This document shows positions 42,695-52,574 of a stretch of 64,000 nucleotides of DNA, in pieces (the stretch's first letter is position 1; every line of letters starts with the position of its first letter). Source of the DNA: Pseudooceanicola aestuarii (lineage in GTDB: Bacteria; Pseudomonadota; Alphaproteobacteria; Rhodobacterales; Rhodobacteraceae); assembly GCF_010614805.1 (NCBI RefSeq), contig NZ_JAAFZC010000001.1:2024001-2088000 (forward strand). Direction: 5' to 3'. The position numbers were made by a program, and so were the translations under genes. The notes beneath the pieces are model-generated. The model ran no database searches. It was not told the origin of the DNA and saw only the letters and a list, made by a program, of their open reading frames with translations.

Positions 42695-42768
42695 GCGGGC
42701 ATGGTGAAATGGTATCACACGAGCCTTCCAAGCTCTTGGTGCGGGTTCGATTCCCGCTGCCCGCTCCA
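42695..42768 (+). tRNA. tRNA-Gly (TCC)
   Basis: Acceptor stem GCGGGCA pairs with TGCCCGC; the anticodon loop is CTTCCAA (anticodon TCC); the T-arm reads GGTTCGATTCC; discriminator T and CCA are encoded. One C-T mismatch is visible at the top of the anticodon stem. Confidence 0.93.
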
Positions 42769-42974
42769 GCAACTTCCCGTATCGCCGATCCTGCCTGAGG
42801 CTGCCTTGCGCAGGTCCGGGCCCGCGCAGATCCGGGGTCCGTGGGCCATCCCCGCCCCGCAATCTGCCGCATGGGCCGCCGCGACAATTGGAGCCGCCGG
42901 ATCGGCGCCGCCCTCCCTTGACCCTCGGCACGGCGGTCGTCATGTAGCGCATCACATTCTCCGGGGAGGGTCGC

Positions 42975-44774
42975 GTGGCCAGATCGCCAGTTCAGCAGGG
43001 CTCGACGCCCGAACGCGCCACCTCCAGGCGGGTCTCCGCGCTGTCCGACCTGTGGCCGTTCATGCGCCCCTATCGCGGACTGCTGACGCTGTCGCTGATG
43101 GCGCTTGTGCTGACCGCCTCCGTCTCGCTGGTGCTGCCGCTGGCGGTGCGGCGAGTGGTCGACAATTTCAACGCCGGAACCACGGTCCTGCTGGACCGCT
43201 ACTTTGCCGCCGCCATCGGCATCGCGGCGCTGCTGGCTGTGGGCACGGGCCTGCGCTACGCATTGGTCACGACGCTGGGCGAGCGGGTGGTGGCCGATAT
43301 CCGCAAGGCGGTGTTCGGCCGCGTCATCGGGCTGAGTCCGGGGTTCTACGAGCGTACGATGTCCGGCGAAGTCCTCTCGCGGATTACCACCGACACGACG
43401 CTGATCCAGTCGGTCATCGGTTCCTCCGTCTCCATCGCGCTGCGCAACATGCTGATTTTCGTGGGTGGCCTGGGGCTGATGTTGCTGACTTCGGCCAAGC
43501 TGACGGGGCTGGTCTTGCTGATCGTGCCGCTGGTCATCGTGCCGATCCTGACGCTGGGACGCCGATTGCGGGTGCTGAGCCGGGAAAACCAGGACTGGAT
43601 CGCCGAATCCTCGGGCAATGCCTCGGAGGCGCTGCTGTCGGTGCAGACGGTGCAGGCCTTCACCCACGAAGGGCGCAGCCGCGCCCGGTTCGACGCGGTG
43701 ACCGAACGCAGCTACTCCGCCGCCCTTCGCCGGGTCCGCACCCGTGCGGCGATGACGGTGATCGTGATTTTCCTGATCTTCTCCGGCGTGGTCGGGGTGC
43801 TGTGGATCGGCGCCCATGATGTTCGGCAGGGCGAGATGAGCACCGGCACGCTGGTGCAATTCGTGATCTATTCGGTCATGGTCGCAGGCGCCGTCGCCGC
43901 CCTGTCCGAGATCTGGGGCGAATTGCAACGCGCCGCGGGCGCCACCGAACGGCTGGTCGAATTGCTGCACACCACCGACAGCGTGAAAGACCCTGCCAGT
44001 CCCGTGGCGCTACCCGCGCCGGTGCGCGGGGAGATCACGTTTGACGACGTGTCCTTCCGCTATCCCACCCGCCCCGATGTGCCGGCGCTGGACGCCGTGG
44101 ATGTCACCATCCACCCCGGCGAGACGGTGGCCATCGTCGGTCCCTCCGGCGCGGGCAAGACGACGATCATGCAGATGATCCTGCGGTTCTACGATCCCGT
44201 TTCAGGACGGGTGCTGCTGGACGGGCTGGATCTGGCGACGCAGGACCGCCGGGCGTTTCGCCGACACGTCGCGATGGTGCCGCAGGATCCGGTGATCTTT
44301 GCCGCCACGGCGCGCGAGAACATCCTGTTCGGTCGTCCCGACGCGATCGCAGACGAGGTGGAGGCCGCCGCCCGAGCCGCCGCCGCGCATGACTTCATCA
44401 CCGCGCTGCCAGGGGGGTATGACGCGGAACTGGGCGAGCGCGGCGTGATGCTGTCGGGCGGGCAACGCCAGCGCATTGCCATTGCCCGCGCCATCCTGCG
44501 CGACGCGCCTGTGCTGTTGCTGGACGAGGCCACATCGGCGCTGGACGCCGAAAGCGAACGGCTGGTGCAGGCGGCGGTGGACCACGTTGCCCAGGGACGC
44601 ACCACCCTGATCATCGCCCACCGTCTGGCCACGGTGAAAAAGGCCGACCGCATCCTGGTGATGGAAAACGGCCGTCTCGTCGCCGACGGGCGCCATTCGG
44701 ATCTGGTGGCGCAGGGGGGGCTATATGCGCGGCTGGCGCGCCTGCAATTCACCGCCGGCGACGACGCGGGCTGA
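42975..44774 (+). CDS. ABC transporter, fused permease and ATPase (MsbA-like)
   Basis: A 599-residue half-transporter: about six membrane helices in residues 30-330 and an ATP-binding domain with Walker A GPSGAGKTT, signature LSGGQRQRIAIARAIL and Walker B VLLLDEATSALD. It would export a lipid, peptide or drug as a homodimer. Start is GTG 42975 with GGGGAGGG upstream. It is a single-gene unit after tRNA-Gly. Confidence 0.93.
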   Translation: MARSPVQQGSTPERATSRRVSALSDLWPFMRPYRGLLTLSLMALVLTASVSLVLPLAVRRVVDNFNAGTTVLLDRYFAAAIGIAALLAVGTGLRYALVTTLGERVVADIRKAVFGRVIGLSPGFYERTMSGEVLSRITTDTTLIQSVIGSSVSIALRNMLIFVGGLGLMLLTSAKLTGLVLLIVPLVIVPILTLGRRLRVLSRENQDWIAESSGNASEALLSVQTVQAFTHEGRSRARFDAVTERSYSAALRRVRTRAAMTVIVIFLIFSGVVGVLWIGAHDVRQGEMSTGTLVQFVIYSVMVAGAVAALSEIWGELQRAAGATERLVELLHTTDSVKDPASPVALPAPVRGEITFDDVSFRYPTRPDVPALDAVDVTIHPGETVAIVGPSGAGKTTIMQMILRFYDPVSGRVLLDGLDLATQDRRAFRRHVAMVPQDPVIFAATARENILFGRPDAIADEVEAAARAAAAHDFITALPGGYDAELGERGVMLSGGQRQRIAIARAILRDAPVLLLDEATSALDAESERLVQAAVDHVAQGRTTLIIAHRLATVKKADRILVMENGRLVADGRHSDLVAQGGLYARLARLQFTAGDDAG

Positions 44775-44951
44775 GGCCCCTCCCCAGGGCAGCCATCCCG
44801 CCAACAGCCCCGCCCGCATTACCGGGGGCGCGGGCAACGTTACGTCGTTCGCTGCGCCCTACGCGGGGTCGGGCTTGATTTTCGAAAGCTAAGGCAAGAA
44901 GTTCGATAAGCTGCGGCAGTACGTCGCGCGGACGGAAAGGGGAGGATTCCG

Positions 44952-46856
44952 ATGGGCTTTAACGGGTTGCAGGACGCGCTTGCGCTCCAGAGCGAAATGC
45001 CATGGCAGGACCGGGACGTGCCGGACACTGTCTATGAGATGCTGAAACGTACAACAGATGCCTTTCCGCATCACGATGCGATAACCTTTCAGATTGAATC
45101 GAGCCCGGAATCCAAGGCGGAGACGCTGAACTGGCAGCAATTTCACGACCTTATCTGCCAAACCTCGAACCTGTTCCGGTCTCTGGGCGTGGGCGAGACC
45201 GATGTCGTCGCGCTGGTCATGCCGAATTGCACGGAGATGGCCCAATCCATCATGGCCGGCTCCATCGCCGGGATCGTGAACCCGATCAACCCGCTGCTGG
45301 AACCCGAACAGATCGGCGCCATCCTGCGGGAGACCAAGGCCAAGGTCGTGGTCACGCTGAAATCCTTTCCGAAAACCGATGTGGCCCAGAAAACGGCCGA
45401 TGCGGTGAAACACGCGCCCAGCGTGCACACCGTCCTGGAGGTCGACCTGAACCGCTACCTGAGCCCGCCGAAAAGCTGGCTGGTGCCGGTGATCCGGCCC
45501 AAGAACCCGGTGTCCCACCACGCGGATGTGAAGGATTTCACCCGCGAAGTCGCGCGCCAGAACAAGATTCTGGATTTTCCCGACAGCGCGGGCGATCGCG
45601 TTGCCGCCTATTTCCACACCGGCGGCACCACCGGCATGCCAAAGGTGGCGCAGCATTCCTATTCCGGCATCGTCTACAACGCCTGGCTTGGCGATACGCT
45701 GCTTTATACCGAAGAAGACAACGTGATCTGCCCGCTGCCGATGTTCCACGTTTTTGCCTGCCACGTCATCATGATGGCGGTGGTCAGCTCGGGCGCGCAT
45801 GTGGTGTTCCCGACGCCCTCGGGCTATCGCGGCGACGGGGTGTTCGACAATTTCTGGAAGCTCTGCGAGCGCTGGAAGATCACTTTCATCATCACCGTCC
45901 CTACCGCGATTTCCGCGTTGATGCAGCGCCCGGTGGATGCAGATATCTCGACCGTAAAAACCTCGTTCTCCGGCTCAGCGCCGCTGCCGCTGGAGCTGTT
46001 CAACCGCTTCGAGAAGGCGACCGGTGTCACCATAGTGGAGGGCTACGGCCTGACGGAGGCGACCTGCCTGGTCTCCTGCAACCCTGTCGACGGGACCAAG
46101 AAGATCGGATCGGTCGGCGTGCCCTTTCCCTATTCGGACGTTCGGATCTACGATTTCTCGGGCGAGACGCCGCGCGAATGCGCCGCTGACGAGGTCGGGG
46201 AAATCTGCGTCGACAACCCCGGCGTCAGCCAGGGCAGCACCTATACCGAAGAGGTCAAGAACGCCGATCTCTACCACACCGGCAACGGCACCAGCCGCAT
46301 GTACCTGCGCACCGGCGATCTGGGACGGGTCGATGCGGATGGCTATGTCTTCATCACCGGGCGGGCCAAGGATCTGATCATCCGCGGCGGTCACAACATC
46401 GACCCGGCCGAGATCGAGGATGCCTTGCTGTCCCACCGTGCAGTCGCCTTTGCCGGGGCCATCGGTCAGCCCGACGCCAAGACCGGGGAACTGCCCTGTG
46501 CCTATGTTGAACTGGTCGGCGGCGCCGAGGTCACCTCGGAAGAGCTGATGGAGCATTGCCGCAAGCATGTCCATGAACGCGCCGCGATCCCCAAGCATGT
46601 GGAGATCATGGATGAATTGCCCAAGACCGCCGTGGGCAAGGTGTTCAAGCCCGATCTGCGCAAAAGCGCCATCACCCGTGTCTACAATGCGGAGCTGAGC
46701 CGCGCCGGCATCCCCGCCAGGGTCATCGCCGTGGTAGATGACAAGAAGCGCGGCCTGGTCGCCCAGATCCGCAAAACCGGAGAGACGGACGATCTGGCGA
46801 TGACCACCCTTCTGGGCAATTTCACCCGGCCCTGGGAATGGGCCGAGGAAGAGTGA
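44952..46856 (+). CDS. Acyl-CoA synthetase (AMP-binding)
   Basis: A 634-residue ligase with the AMP-binding P-loop FHTGGTTGMPKVAQHS, motif GYGLTEATCLVSC, and the hinge/A8 region RTGDLGRVDADGYVFITGRAKDLIIRGGHNI; lysine near the end in PKTAVGKVFK. It activates a carboxylic acid to its CoA thioester with ATP. Chain length preference cannot be read. GGAGGA precedes the ATG at correct spacing. Confidence 0.9.
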   Translation: MGFNGLQDALALQSEMPWQDRDVPDTVYEMLKRTTDAFPHHDAITFQIESSPESKAETLNWQQFHDLICQTSNLFRSLGVGETDVVALVMPNCTEMAQSIMAGSIAGIVNPINPLLEPEQIGAILRETKAKVVVTLKSFPKTDVAQKTADAVKHAPSVHTVLEVDLNRYLSPPKSWLVPVIRPKNPVSHHADVKDFTREVARQNKILDFPDSAGDRVAAYFHTGGTTGMPKVAQHSYSGIVYNAWLGDTLLYTEEDNVICPLPMFHVFACHVIMMAVVSSGAHVVFPTPSGYRGDGVFDNFWKLCERWKITFIITVPTAISALMQRPVDADISTVKTSFSGSAPLPLELFNRFEKATGVTIVEGYGLTEATCLVSCNPVDGTKKIGSVGVPFPYSDVRIYDFSGETPRECAADEVGEICVDNPGVSQGSTYTEEVKNADLYHTGNGTSRMYLRTGDLGRVDADGYVFITGRAKDLIIRGGHNIDPAEIEDALLSHRAVAFAGAIGQPDAKTGELPCAYVELVGGAEVTSEELMEHCRKHVHERAAIPKHVEIMDELPKTAVGKVFKPDLRKSAITRVYNAELSRAGIPARVIAVVDDKKRGLVAQIRKTGETDDLAMTTLLGNFTRPWEWAEEE

Positions 46857-47112
46857 TCCGCGGCCGGGGGCCGCGTCCGTCGCGGCCCCCAAGGCGGGGT
46901 GATCGGGCCTCGCAGAGCCGCCGCACGACCCCGCATCCTTCGCCCGGTCGGCGGACCGGCGCAGGCAGTGGGACGGGACGGATCGCCCGCCGCATCGCGC
47001 GGTCCGGGGCGCTGTCGCACCCTCACGTCATCTGATCCGAGACTTGCACCCGGGGGCGCGGGGTGGAATGATCCGCGCAGTGGTGGCCAAGACATCGCTT
47101 CGGGAGACACCA

Positions 47113-47334
47113 ATGATCGCAATTCGACAGAAACGCCGTGTGCAGATCGTCTGTGCCGCCTTTCTACATATCCCGCTGGCGGCAATAGCCGCCTATGCGC
47201 TGGCAGGCGAAGGGGTCGGCGAACATACCGGAATTCTGGGGGTGGCGCTGGTTTCCACCGTGGCGGCGACCCTGCTGATCGTGCCCTATATCGGCCGCGT
47301 GCTGGACGGCGGAACGCTGCAAGCCGCCGGCTGA
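47113..47334 (+). CDS. Small membrane protein, hypothetical
   Basis: A 73-residue protein with two hydrophobic helices (IVCAAFLHIPLAAIAAYAL and LGVALVSTVAATLLIVPYIG) and a basic N-terminus. A GGGAG site lies upstream of ATG 47113. No family is recognised; it is an orphan between the acyl-CoA synthetase and the anti-sigma gene. Confidence 0.6.
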   Translation: MIAIRQKRRVQIVCAAFLHIPLAAIAAYALAGEGVGEHTGILGVALVSTVAATLLIVPYIGRVLDGGTLQAAG

Positions 47335-47416
47335 CGGTCCGGCGCGCCCGAACGGGGCGCGGGGGGAGGCCCGGAGTCCGTCGGGGCTTCAACGTCGCGC
47401 GCGACCCGAACACGCA

Positions 47417-47773
47417 CTACAGGAACAGGTAGAGTATCCAGACCAGCAATCCGATCTTCGCCGCCACGAGGATGGCGACGATCTCGCGGTTTTCCGGCGC
47501 CAGCAGCGCGGTTTTCCATCGGGTCCAGAGGTCGGCTTGCACAGAATTGTCGAAAAGCGTCCCTTCGATCCCGCGCAGGACGTGCGGGGCTGGGGCGACC
47601 TCCGGGGTGTCGTCGTGCAGCCGCGCCAGCGATTCGGCCCAGTTCAGGTAGGCGGCGCGCATGGTTTCGTCCTGCGCCATGGCGCGGCGGGCCTGGCGCT
47701 GTTCCTCCCCGTCGAGGAGACCAAGCGCGAGTTCTCCGGCAAGAGCCAACTTTTCCTCGTCCAAATCCGGCAC
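47417..47773 (-). CDS. Orphan anti-sigma-factor-like protein, short
   Basis: A 118-residue protein. The first 75 residues read LALAGELALGLLDGEEQRQARR ... ETMRAAYLNWAESLARL ... APHVLRGIEGTLFD, the zinc-free anti-sigma domain of the RskA/ChrR group. A single C-terminal membrane helix follows (VAILVAAKIGLLVWILYLFL) with no periplasmic domain. A cognate sigma gene is normally directly upstream; none is present here. GTG 47773 is selected by family alignment; GTG 47869 keeps the frame open. It could be a degraded or repurposed anti-sigma factor. Confidence 0.6.
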   Translation of the reverse strand: MPDLDEEKLALAGELALGLLDGEEQRQARRAMAQDETMRAAYLNWAESLARLHDDTPEVAPAPHVLRGIEGTLFDNSVQADLWTRWKTALLAPENREIVAILVAAKIGLLVWILYLFL

Positions 47774-47985
47774 CTCTTCGGTTTCGGAGCCGCGCCCGAC
47801 GGGCTGCGCATCGCATCCCCCAAGGGTGACGTATCCCGGCCTCTGGCGCAACGCGGACCTTGGTCGCACACGAAATATTGTTGCATGCGCATGGATCTAC
47901 CCCTGCGTCGACCCCCACCGTGTTTGAAGACGGCACGGCCAACGGCTGGCGCGGTGGACTGACACTTTGACAATCAAGGGAGAAA

Positions 47986-48060
47986 TGGTGCCGCAGGGGA
48001 GGATTGAACTCCCGACCTCACCCTTACCAAGGGTGCGCTCTACCACTGAGCTACTGCGGC
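47986..48060 (-). tRNA. tRNA-Thr (GGT)
   Basis: Minus strand gene starting GCCGCAGTAGCTCAGTGG; the anticodon loop TTGGTAA gives GGT; T-arm GAGTTCAATCC; acceptor pairs with CTGCGGC; discriminator A and CCA encoded. Confidence 0.95.
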
Positions 48061-48163
48061 GATACTGGCCCGATCAACGGACCGTGGCGGGTCTTTAGAG
48101 GCAATTTCCCGAAGGCGCAAGGGCAATCTGGACGCTTTTCCTCCTCTGCTTTAGACAGGGGCC

Positions 48164-48322
48164 ATGGTGTCGAAATCCTCTTCCGATCGCGGCGCGCCAA
48201 CGCGCGAAGATCGCCTGAAACAGGCGCTGAAGTCCAACCTGGCCCGCCGCAAGGCGCAGGCCCGCGCGCGCAAGGACGCCCCGGCGGAGAATGACGGCAA
48301 GGCAACGAAAAAAGAGGGCTGA
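48164..48322 (+). CDS. Small basic protein upstream of murA
   Basis: A 52-residue Lys/Arg/Ala-rich protein ([20 protein letters not shown] at the start, C-terminus KKEG). It ends four bases before the murA ATG, so it could be translated with murA. Similar short proteins are frequent before murA in this order, as I recall. Initiation site is weak (AGGGGCC). Function unknown. Confidence 0.55.
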   Translation: MVSKSSSDRGAPTREDRLKQALKSNLARRKAQARARKDAPAENDGKATKKEG

Positions 48323-48326
48323 GCAG

Positions 48327-49595
48327 ATGGATTCGATACATGTCACCGGGAACGGGCCGCTGAACGGCGAAATTCCCATCGCGGGGGCCAAGAATGCCTG
48401 CCTGACCCTGATGCCCGCCACGCTTCTCAGCGACGAACCGCTGATCCTGACCAATGCGCCGCGCCTCAGCGATATCCGCACCATGTCGATGTTGCTGGAA
48501 TCGCTGGGTTGCGAGATCACGCCGAATGCGGATGGCACGGTGCAGGAACTGCGAACCGCGCAGATCACCAACCACAAGGCCGAATACGATATCGTGCGCA
48601 AGATGCGGGCGTCGATCCTGGTGCTGGGACCGATGCTGGCGCGGGACGGGCAGGCGACCGTGTCGCTTCCCGGCGGCTGTGCCATCGGCGCGCGTCCTGT
48701 GGATCTGCACCTGCGCGCGCTTGAGGCGATGGGCGCGGAGCTGGACCTGCGCGATGGATATGTCCACGCCACGGCACGCGGCGGGCTGCGGGGCGGCACG
48801 TTCGAATTTCCCATCGTTTCGGTGGGCGCCACGGAAAACGCGCTGATGGCCGCGACCCTGGCCAAGGGCACCACGGTGCTGAAGAACGCCGCGCGGGAGC
48901 CGGAGATCGTCGACCTGGCGCTGTGCCTGTCACGCATGGGCGCGCAGATCGATGGCGCCGGCACCGATACGATCACCGTGCAGGGCGTGGACCGTCTGCA
49001 TGGCGCCACACATGCCGTCGTGACCGACCGGATCGAACTGGGCACCTATATGCTGGCGCCCGCGATCTGCGGAGGGCGTGTCCTGCTGAAGGGCGGGCGC
49101 CGCGATCTGGTGTCGGCCTTTTGCGTCAAGCTGGAGGAGGCCGGGATCGGCATCGAGGAAACGCCCGACGGGCTGGTGGTGGAGCGCAAGGGCAACCGCG
49201 TGCGCCCGGTGAACGTCGTGACCGAACCTTTCCCCGGCTTTCCCACCGATTTGCAGGCCCAGATGATGGCCCTGCTGTGCACGGCTGACGGCACCTCGGT
49301 GCTGGAGGAACGTATCTTCGAGAACCGGTTCATGCACGCCCCGGAACTGACCCGCATGGGCGCCCGGATCGACGTTCAGGGCGGGACGGCCACAGTGCAG
49401 GGTGTCGACCGCCTGCGCGGTGCCCCGGTGATGGCGACGGATCTGCGCGCCTCCGTCTCGCTGATTCTGGCTGCGCTGGCCGCCGAGGGTGAGACCGTCG
49501 TGAACCGCGTCTACCATCTGGATCGCGGCTATGAGCAGGTGGAACAGAAGCTGTCGGCCTGCGGCGCAAAAATCGAACGGGTGAAAGCAGCATGA
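48327..49595 (+). CDS. murA: UDP-N-acetylglucosamine 1-carboxyvinyltransferase
   Basis: A 422-residue enzyme that transfers enolpyruvate from PEP to UDP-GlcNAc, the first committed step of peptidoglycan synthesis. The start [24 protein letters not shown] and the catalytic-Cys loop [15 protein letters not shown] match MurA; fosfomycin-binding Cys is present. Length is typical. Its stop overlaps the DUF2948 gene by four bases. Confidence 0.97.
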   Translation: MDSIHVTGNGPLNGEIPIAGAKNACLTLMPATLLSDEPLILTNAPRLSDIRTMSMLLESLGCEITPNADGTVQELRTAQITNHKAEYDIVRKMRASILVLGPMLARDGQATVSLPGGCAIGARPVDLHLRALEAMGAELDLRDGYVHATARGGLRGGTFEFPIVSVGATENALMAATLAKGTTVLKNAAREPEIVDLALCLSRMGAQIDGAGTDTITVQGVDRLHGATHAVVTDRIELGTYMLAPAICGGRVLLKGGRRDLVSAFCVKLEEAGIGIEETPDGLVVERKGNRVRPVNVVTEPFPGFPTDLQAQMMALLCTADGTSVLEERIFENRFMHAPELTRMGARIDVQGGTATVQGVDRLRGAPVMATDLRASVSLILAALAAEGETVVNRVYHLDRGYEQVEQKLSACGAKIERVKAA

Positions 49596-50065
49596 CCGAA
49601 GATGCTCGATTTCAGGACGGCCGGGAGGCGCCGCTGAACCTTGGCGCGCTGGACAGTGACGATCTGTCGGTGTTGTCGGCGTTGGTGCAGGACGCGGTTT
49701 TCCCCGTCTCCGAAGTGACCTGGCGCCCGGCGGAACGGCGGTTTGCCATCCTTCTCAACCGCTTTCGCTGGGAGGATGGCGGCCGGGATCGCCACGGGGC
49801 CGAGCGGGTGCAATCCGTGCTGGTCATCGACAACGTCCAAACCGTCGCCAGCCAGGGGATGGTGCGGGAAGACCCGGAGATGATCCTGTCGCTGTTGCAG
49901 ATCGCGTTCGAGCCCGAGGCCGAGCCGCCGGGCGGACACCTGATGCTGACCCTGGCCGGCGATGGCGCGATCCGCCTGAAGGTCGAGGCGCTGGACCTCT
50001 CGCTGAAGGACGTGACCCGGCCCTATCGTGCCCCGTCGGGCAAGGCGCCGGACCACGGCGCGTAG
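49592..50065 (+). CDS. DUF2948 family protein
   Basis: A 157-residue protein with [21 protein letters not shown] and [12 protein letters not shown], matching the DUF2948 family, always found between murA and hisD in related genomes. Role unknown. It is co-translated with murA by a four-base overlap. Confidence 0.85.
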   Translation: MTEDARFQDGREAPLNLGALDSDDLSVLSALVQDAVFPVSEVTWRPAERRFAILLNRFRWEDGGRDRHGAERVQSVLVIDNVQTVASQGMVREDPEMILSLLQIAFEPEAEPPGGHLMLTLAGDGAIRLKVEALDLSLKDVTRPYRAPSGKAPDHGA

Positions 50066-50215
50066 TCCGGTCGCGATACTGGGAGGCAGGGCAGGGGCGC
50101 GCCGTGCCCGCCGGTGCTGATCGCGTTGCCTGGGGTGCTGGCCGCAGGCCGCGCAGCTCCCGCTTGAGGCCGGGCGCGGCGGCGGCTATGCAGCCTGCGA
50201 CCAACGGAGTTTGCC

Positions 50216-51520
50216 ATGCCCCATTTCCTGTCCACCGACACCGCCGATTTCGAGGCCCGGTTCACCGCGTTGCTGGGCGCCAAGCGGGAAGACAGCCCCG
50301 ATGTCGATGATACCGTCGCCGCGATCATCGCCGATGTCCGCGCGCGCGGCGACGCGGCGGTGCTGGAGCTGACGGCAAGATTTGACCGGCTGGAGCTGAC
50401 CGCCGGGACGCTGGCGTTTTCCGCACAGGAGATCGACGCCCATTGCGCCGCCGTGCCGGCCACGGAACGCGCGGCGCTGGAACAGGCGGCGCAGCGCATC
50501 CGCGCCTATCATGTCCGGCAGATGCCGCGCGACGAGATGTGGACCGATCCCGACGGCGCGCGTCTGGGCTGGCGCTGGTCGGCGGTGTCCGCGGCTGGGC
50601 TATACGTGCCCGGCGGACTGGCGTCCTACCCGTCCTCGGTCCTGATGAACGCCATCCCGGCCAAGGTCGCGGGTGTCGAACGGCTGGCCATCGCTGTGCC
50701 CACGCCGGAGGGCAAGGCCAATCCGCTGGTCCTGCTGGCCGCGCGGCTGGCGGGCGTGGACGAGGTCTACCGCATCGGCGGCGCGCAGGCGATCGCGGCG
50801 CTGGCCTATGGCACCGAAACCATTGCACCGGTGGACAAGATCACCGGGCCGGGCAATGCCTTTGTCGCGGCAGCGAAGCGCCGGGTCTTTGGCAAGGTCG
50901 GGATCGACATGATCGCCGGCCCGTCCGAAATCCTGATCATCGCCGATGCGGACAATGATCCCGCCTGGCTGGCGCTGGACCTGCTCAGCCAGGCGGAACA
51001 TGACGAAAGCGCGCAATCCATCCTGATCACCGACGATGCCGCCCTGGCTGACGCGGTGACCCAGGCGGTGGAGCGGCGGCTGGAAACGCTGGACCGGGCG
51101 GCCATCGCAGGTGCCAGCTGGCGCGATTTCGGGGCTGTGATCCGGGTCCGCGACATGGCAGAGGCCGCGGCCCTGTCCAACCGGATCGCGCCCGAACACC
51201 TGGAACTCTGCGTCGCCGATCCGCAGACGCTGGCCCGTGACTGCATCCATGCGGGGGCGATATTCCTGGGCGCCTGGACGCCGGAGGCGATCGGCGATTA
51301 CGTCGGCGGCCCGAACCATGTCCTGCCCACGGCGCGGTCGGCGCGATTCTCCTCCGGGTTGTCGGTGATGGATTTCCTCAAGCGCACCACCCTGACGGAG
51401 ATGAGCCCCCGCGCTCTGGCCGCCATTGGACCTGCGGCGGAAACTCTTGCGAATTCAGAGAGTTTGCAGGCGCATGGCCTGTCGGTGCGGGCGCGGCTGG
51501 ATCGGCTGAATCAGGGGTGA
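50216..51520 (+). CDS. hisD: Histidinol dehydrogenase
   Basis: A 434-residue enzyme oxidising L-histidinol to histidine with two NAD. Motifs are IAGPSEILIIADADNDP, LLSQAEHDESAQSILIT, and the zinc and active-site region HAGAIFLGAWTPEAIGDYVGGPNHVLPT. Length is normal. The gap of 150 bases before it holds no gene. Confidence 0.96.
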   Translation: MPHFLSTDTADFEARFTALLGAKREDSPDVDDTVAAIIADVRARGDAAVLELTARFDRLELTAGTLAFSAQEIDAHCAAVPATERAALEQAAQRIRAYHVRQMPRDEMWTDPDGARLGWRWSAVSAAGLYVPGGLASYPSSVLMNAIPAKVAGVERLAIAVPTPEGKANPLVLLAARLAGVDEVYRIGGAQAIAALAYGTETIAPVDKITGPGNAFVAAAKRRVFGKVGIDMIAGPSEILIIADADNDPAWLALDLLSQAEHDESAQSILITDDAALADAVTQAVERRLETLDRAAIAGASWRDFGAVIRVRDMAEAAALSNRIAPEHLELCVADPQTLARDCIHAGAIFLGAWTPEAIGDYVGGPNHVLPTARSARFSSGLSVMDFLKRTTLTEMSPRALAAIGPAAETLANSESLQAHGLSVRARLDRLNQG

Positions 51521-51623
51521 CAAGGGCCGCGCCCTTCCCGTAGGTTTGCATAGCAACGGAACTTTGCTGCGATGCAGCATGTTGTGGCGGTGGGGAGCCC
51601 TGCAACCAGCCCGAGGGGATCAC

Positions 51624-52109
51624 ATGATCATGTCCCGCATCACCCATATCGACCTGGACGACGCCAATCTGCCGCCGCCAACCCCGGAGATCGAGCAAGA
51701 GCGCCGCGTGGCGATCTTTGACCTGATGGAGGAGAACGTCTTCGATCTGCCCAAGCGGGACGATCGGGACGTGCCAGACGGCCCTTACCGGCTGTCGCTG
51801 TCGATCCGGGACAAGCGGCTGGTGTTCGACGTGCAGACGGAGGCGGGCCAGCCGGCCGCGCAATTCCTGCTGTCGCTGGGCCCGTTCCGCCAGACGGTCA
51901 AGGATTACTGGGCCATCTGCAAAAGCTATTTCGACGCGGTCAAGAACCTGCCCCCGGCCCAGATCGAAACCATCGACATGGCCCGTCGTGGCATCCACGA
52001 CGAAGGCGCGCGGGTGCTTGTCGAACGCCTGGACGGCAAGGCGCAGGTTGATCACGACACCGCGCGCCGCCTGTTCACCCTGATCTGCGTCCTGCATTTC
52101 GGGGGCTGA
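51624..52109 (+). CDS. UPF0262 family protein
   Basis: A 161-residue protein MIMSRITHIDLDDANLPPPTPEIEQERRVAIFDLMEEN with later YWAICKSYFDAVKNLPPAQIETIDMARRGIHDEGA, matching UPF0262, a family confined mainly to alphaproteobacteria. The start has GAGGGG five bases upstream; ATG 51630 is equally possible. Role unknown; gene order hisD - UPF0262 - LMW phosphatase is conserved. Confidence 0.85.
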   Translation: MIMSRITHIDLDDANLPPPTPEIEQERRVAIFDLMEENVFDLPKRDDRDVPDGPYRLSLSIRDKRLVFDVQTEAGQPAAQFLLSLGPFRQTVKDYWAICKSYFDAVKNLPPAQIETIDMARRGIHDEGARVLVERLDGKAQVDHDTARRLFTLICVLHFGG

Positions 52110-52112
52110 TCC

Positions 52113-52574
52113 TTGCCGGTGGCTCTGCCCCAGTCTGTGCTGTTCTGCTGCGATCACAACGCGGTCCGCTCGCCCATGGCCGAAGGCATCATGAAGCAGT
52201 TCTACGGCGCAGGCACCTACGTGCAATCGGCCGGGGTACATAACGACCTTGAGGTCGACGGCTTTGCCATCGCCGTCTGTCGGGAGATCGGCGTGGCGCT
52301 GGAACGACACCGCTCCCGGTCTTTTGACGAAATGCAGGAATGGGGCGATGACCTGTCGTCCTTCGACCTGATCGTCTCCCTCTCGCCGGCCAGCCAACGC
52401 CGCGCGCTGGAGCTGACGCGGTACTTTCACCTGACAGTGGAATTCTGGCCGATCATGGACCCCACCGGCATTGGCGAGACGCGGGAGCAGAAGCTGAACG
52501 CCTATCGCATGACCCGCGACCAGATCGTGGAGCGGCTGACCGCGAAATGGGGCCCCCCGCAGGAGAGAGCATGA
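52113..52574 (+). CDS. Low molecular weight tyrosine phosphatase-like protein
   Basis: A 153-residue protein starting with TTG. The phosphatase loop is FCCDHNAVRSPMAEG (C-x5-R), near the N-terminus as in LMW-PTP and ArsC-type proteins; the acidic loop MDPTG with Asp follows. It could be a protein phosphatase; the conserved neighbour set suggests a housekeeping role. It starts three bases after UPF0262. Confidence 0.85.
   Translation: MPVALPQSVLFCCDHNAVRSPMAEGIMKQFYGAGTYVQSAGVHNDLEVDGFAIAVCREIGVALERHRSRSFDEMQEWGDDLSSFDLIVSLSPASQRRALELTRYFHLTVEFWPIMDPTGIGETREQKLNAYRMTRDQIVERLTAKWGPPQERA

Noticed and set aside
41751..43970. A 739-codon minus-strand open frame over iclR, tRNA-Gly and the ABC transporter
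   Set aside because: It crosses a tRNA gene and two clear plus-strand genes; composition is that of an antisense shadow.
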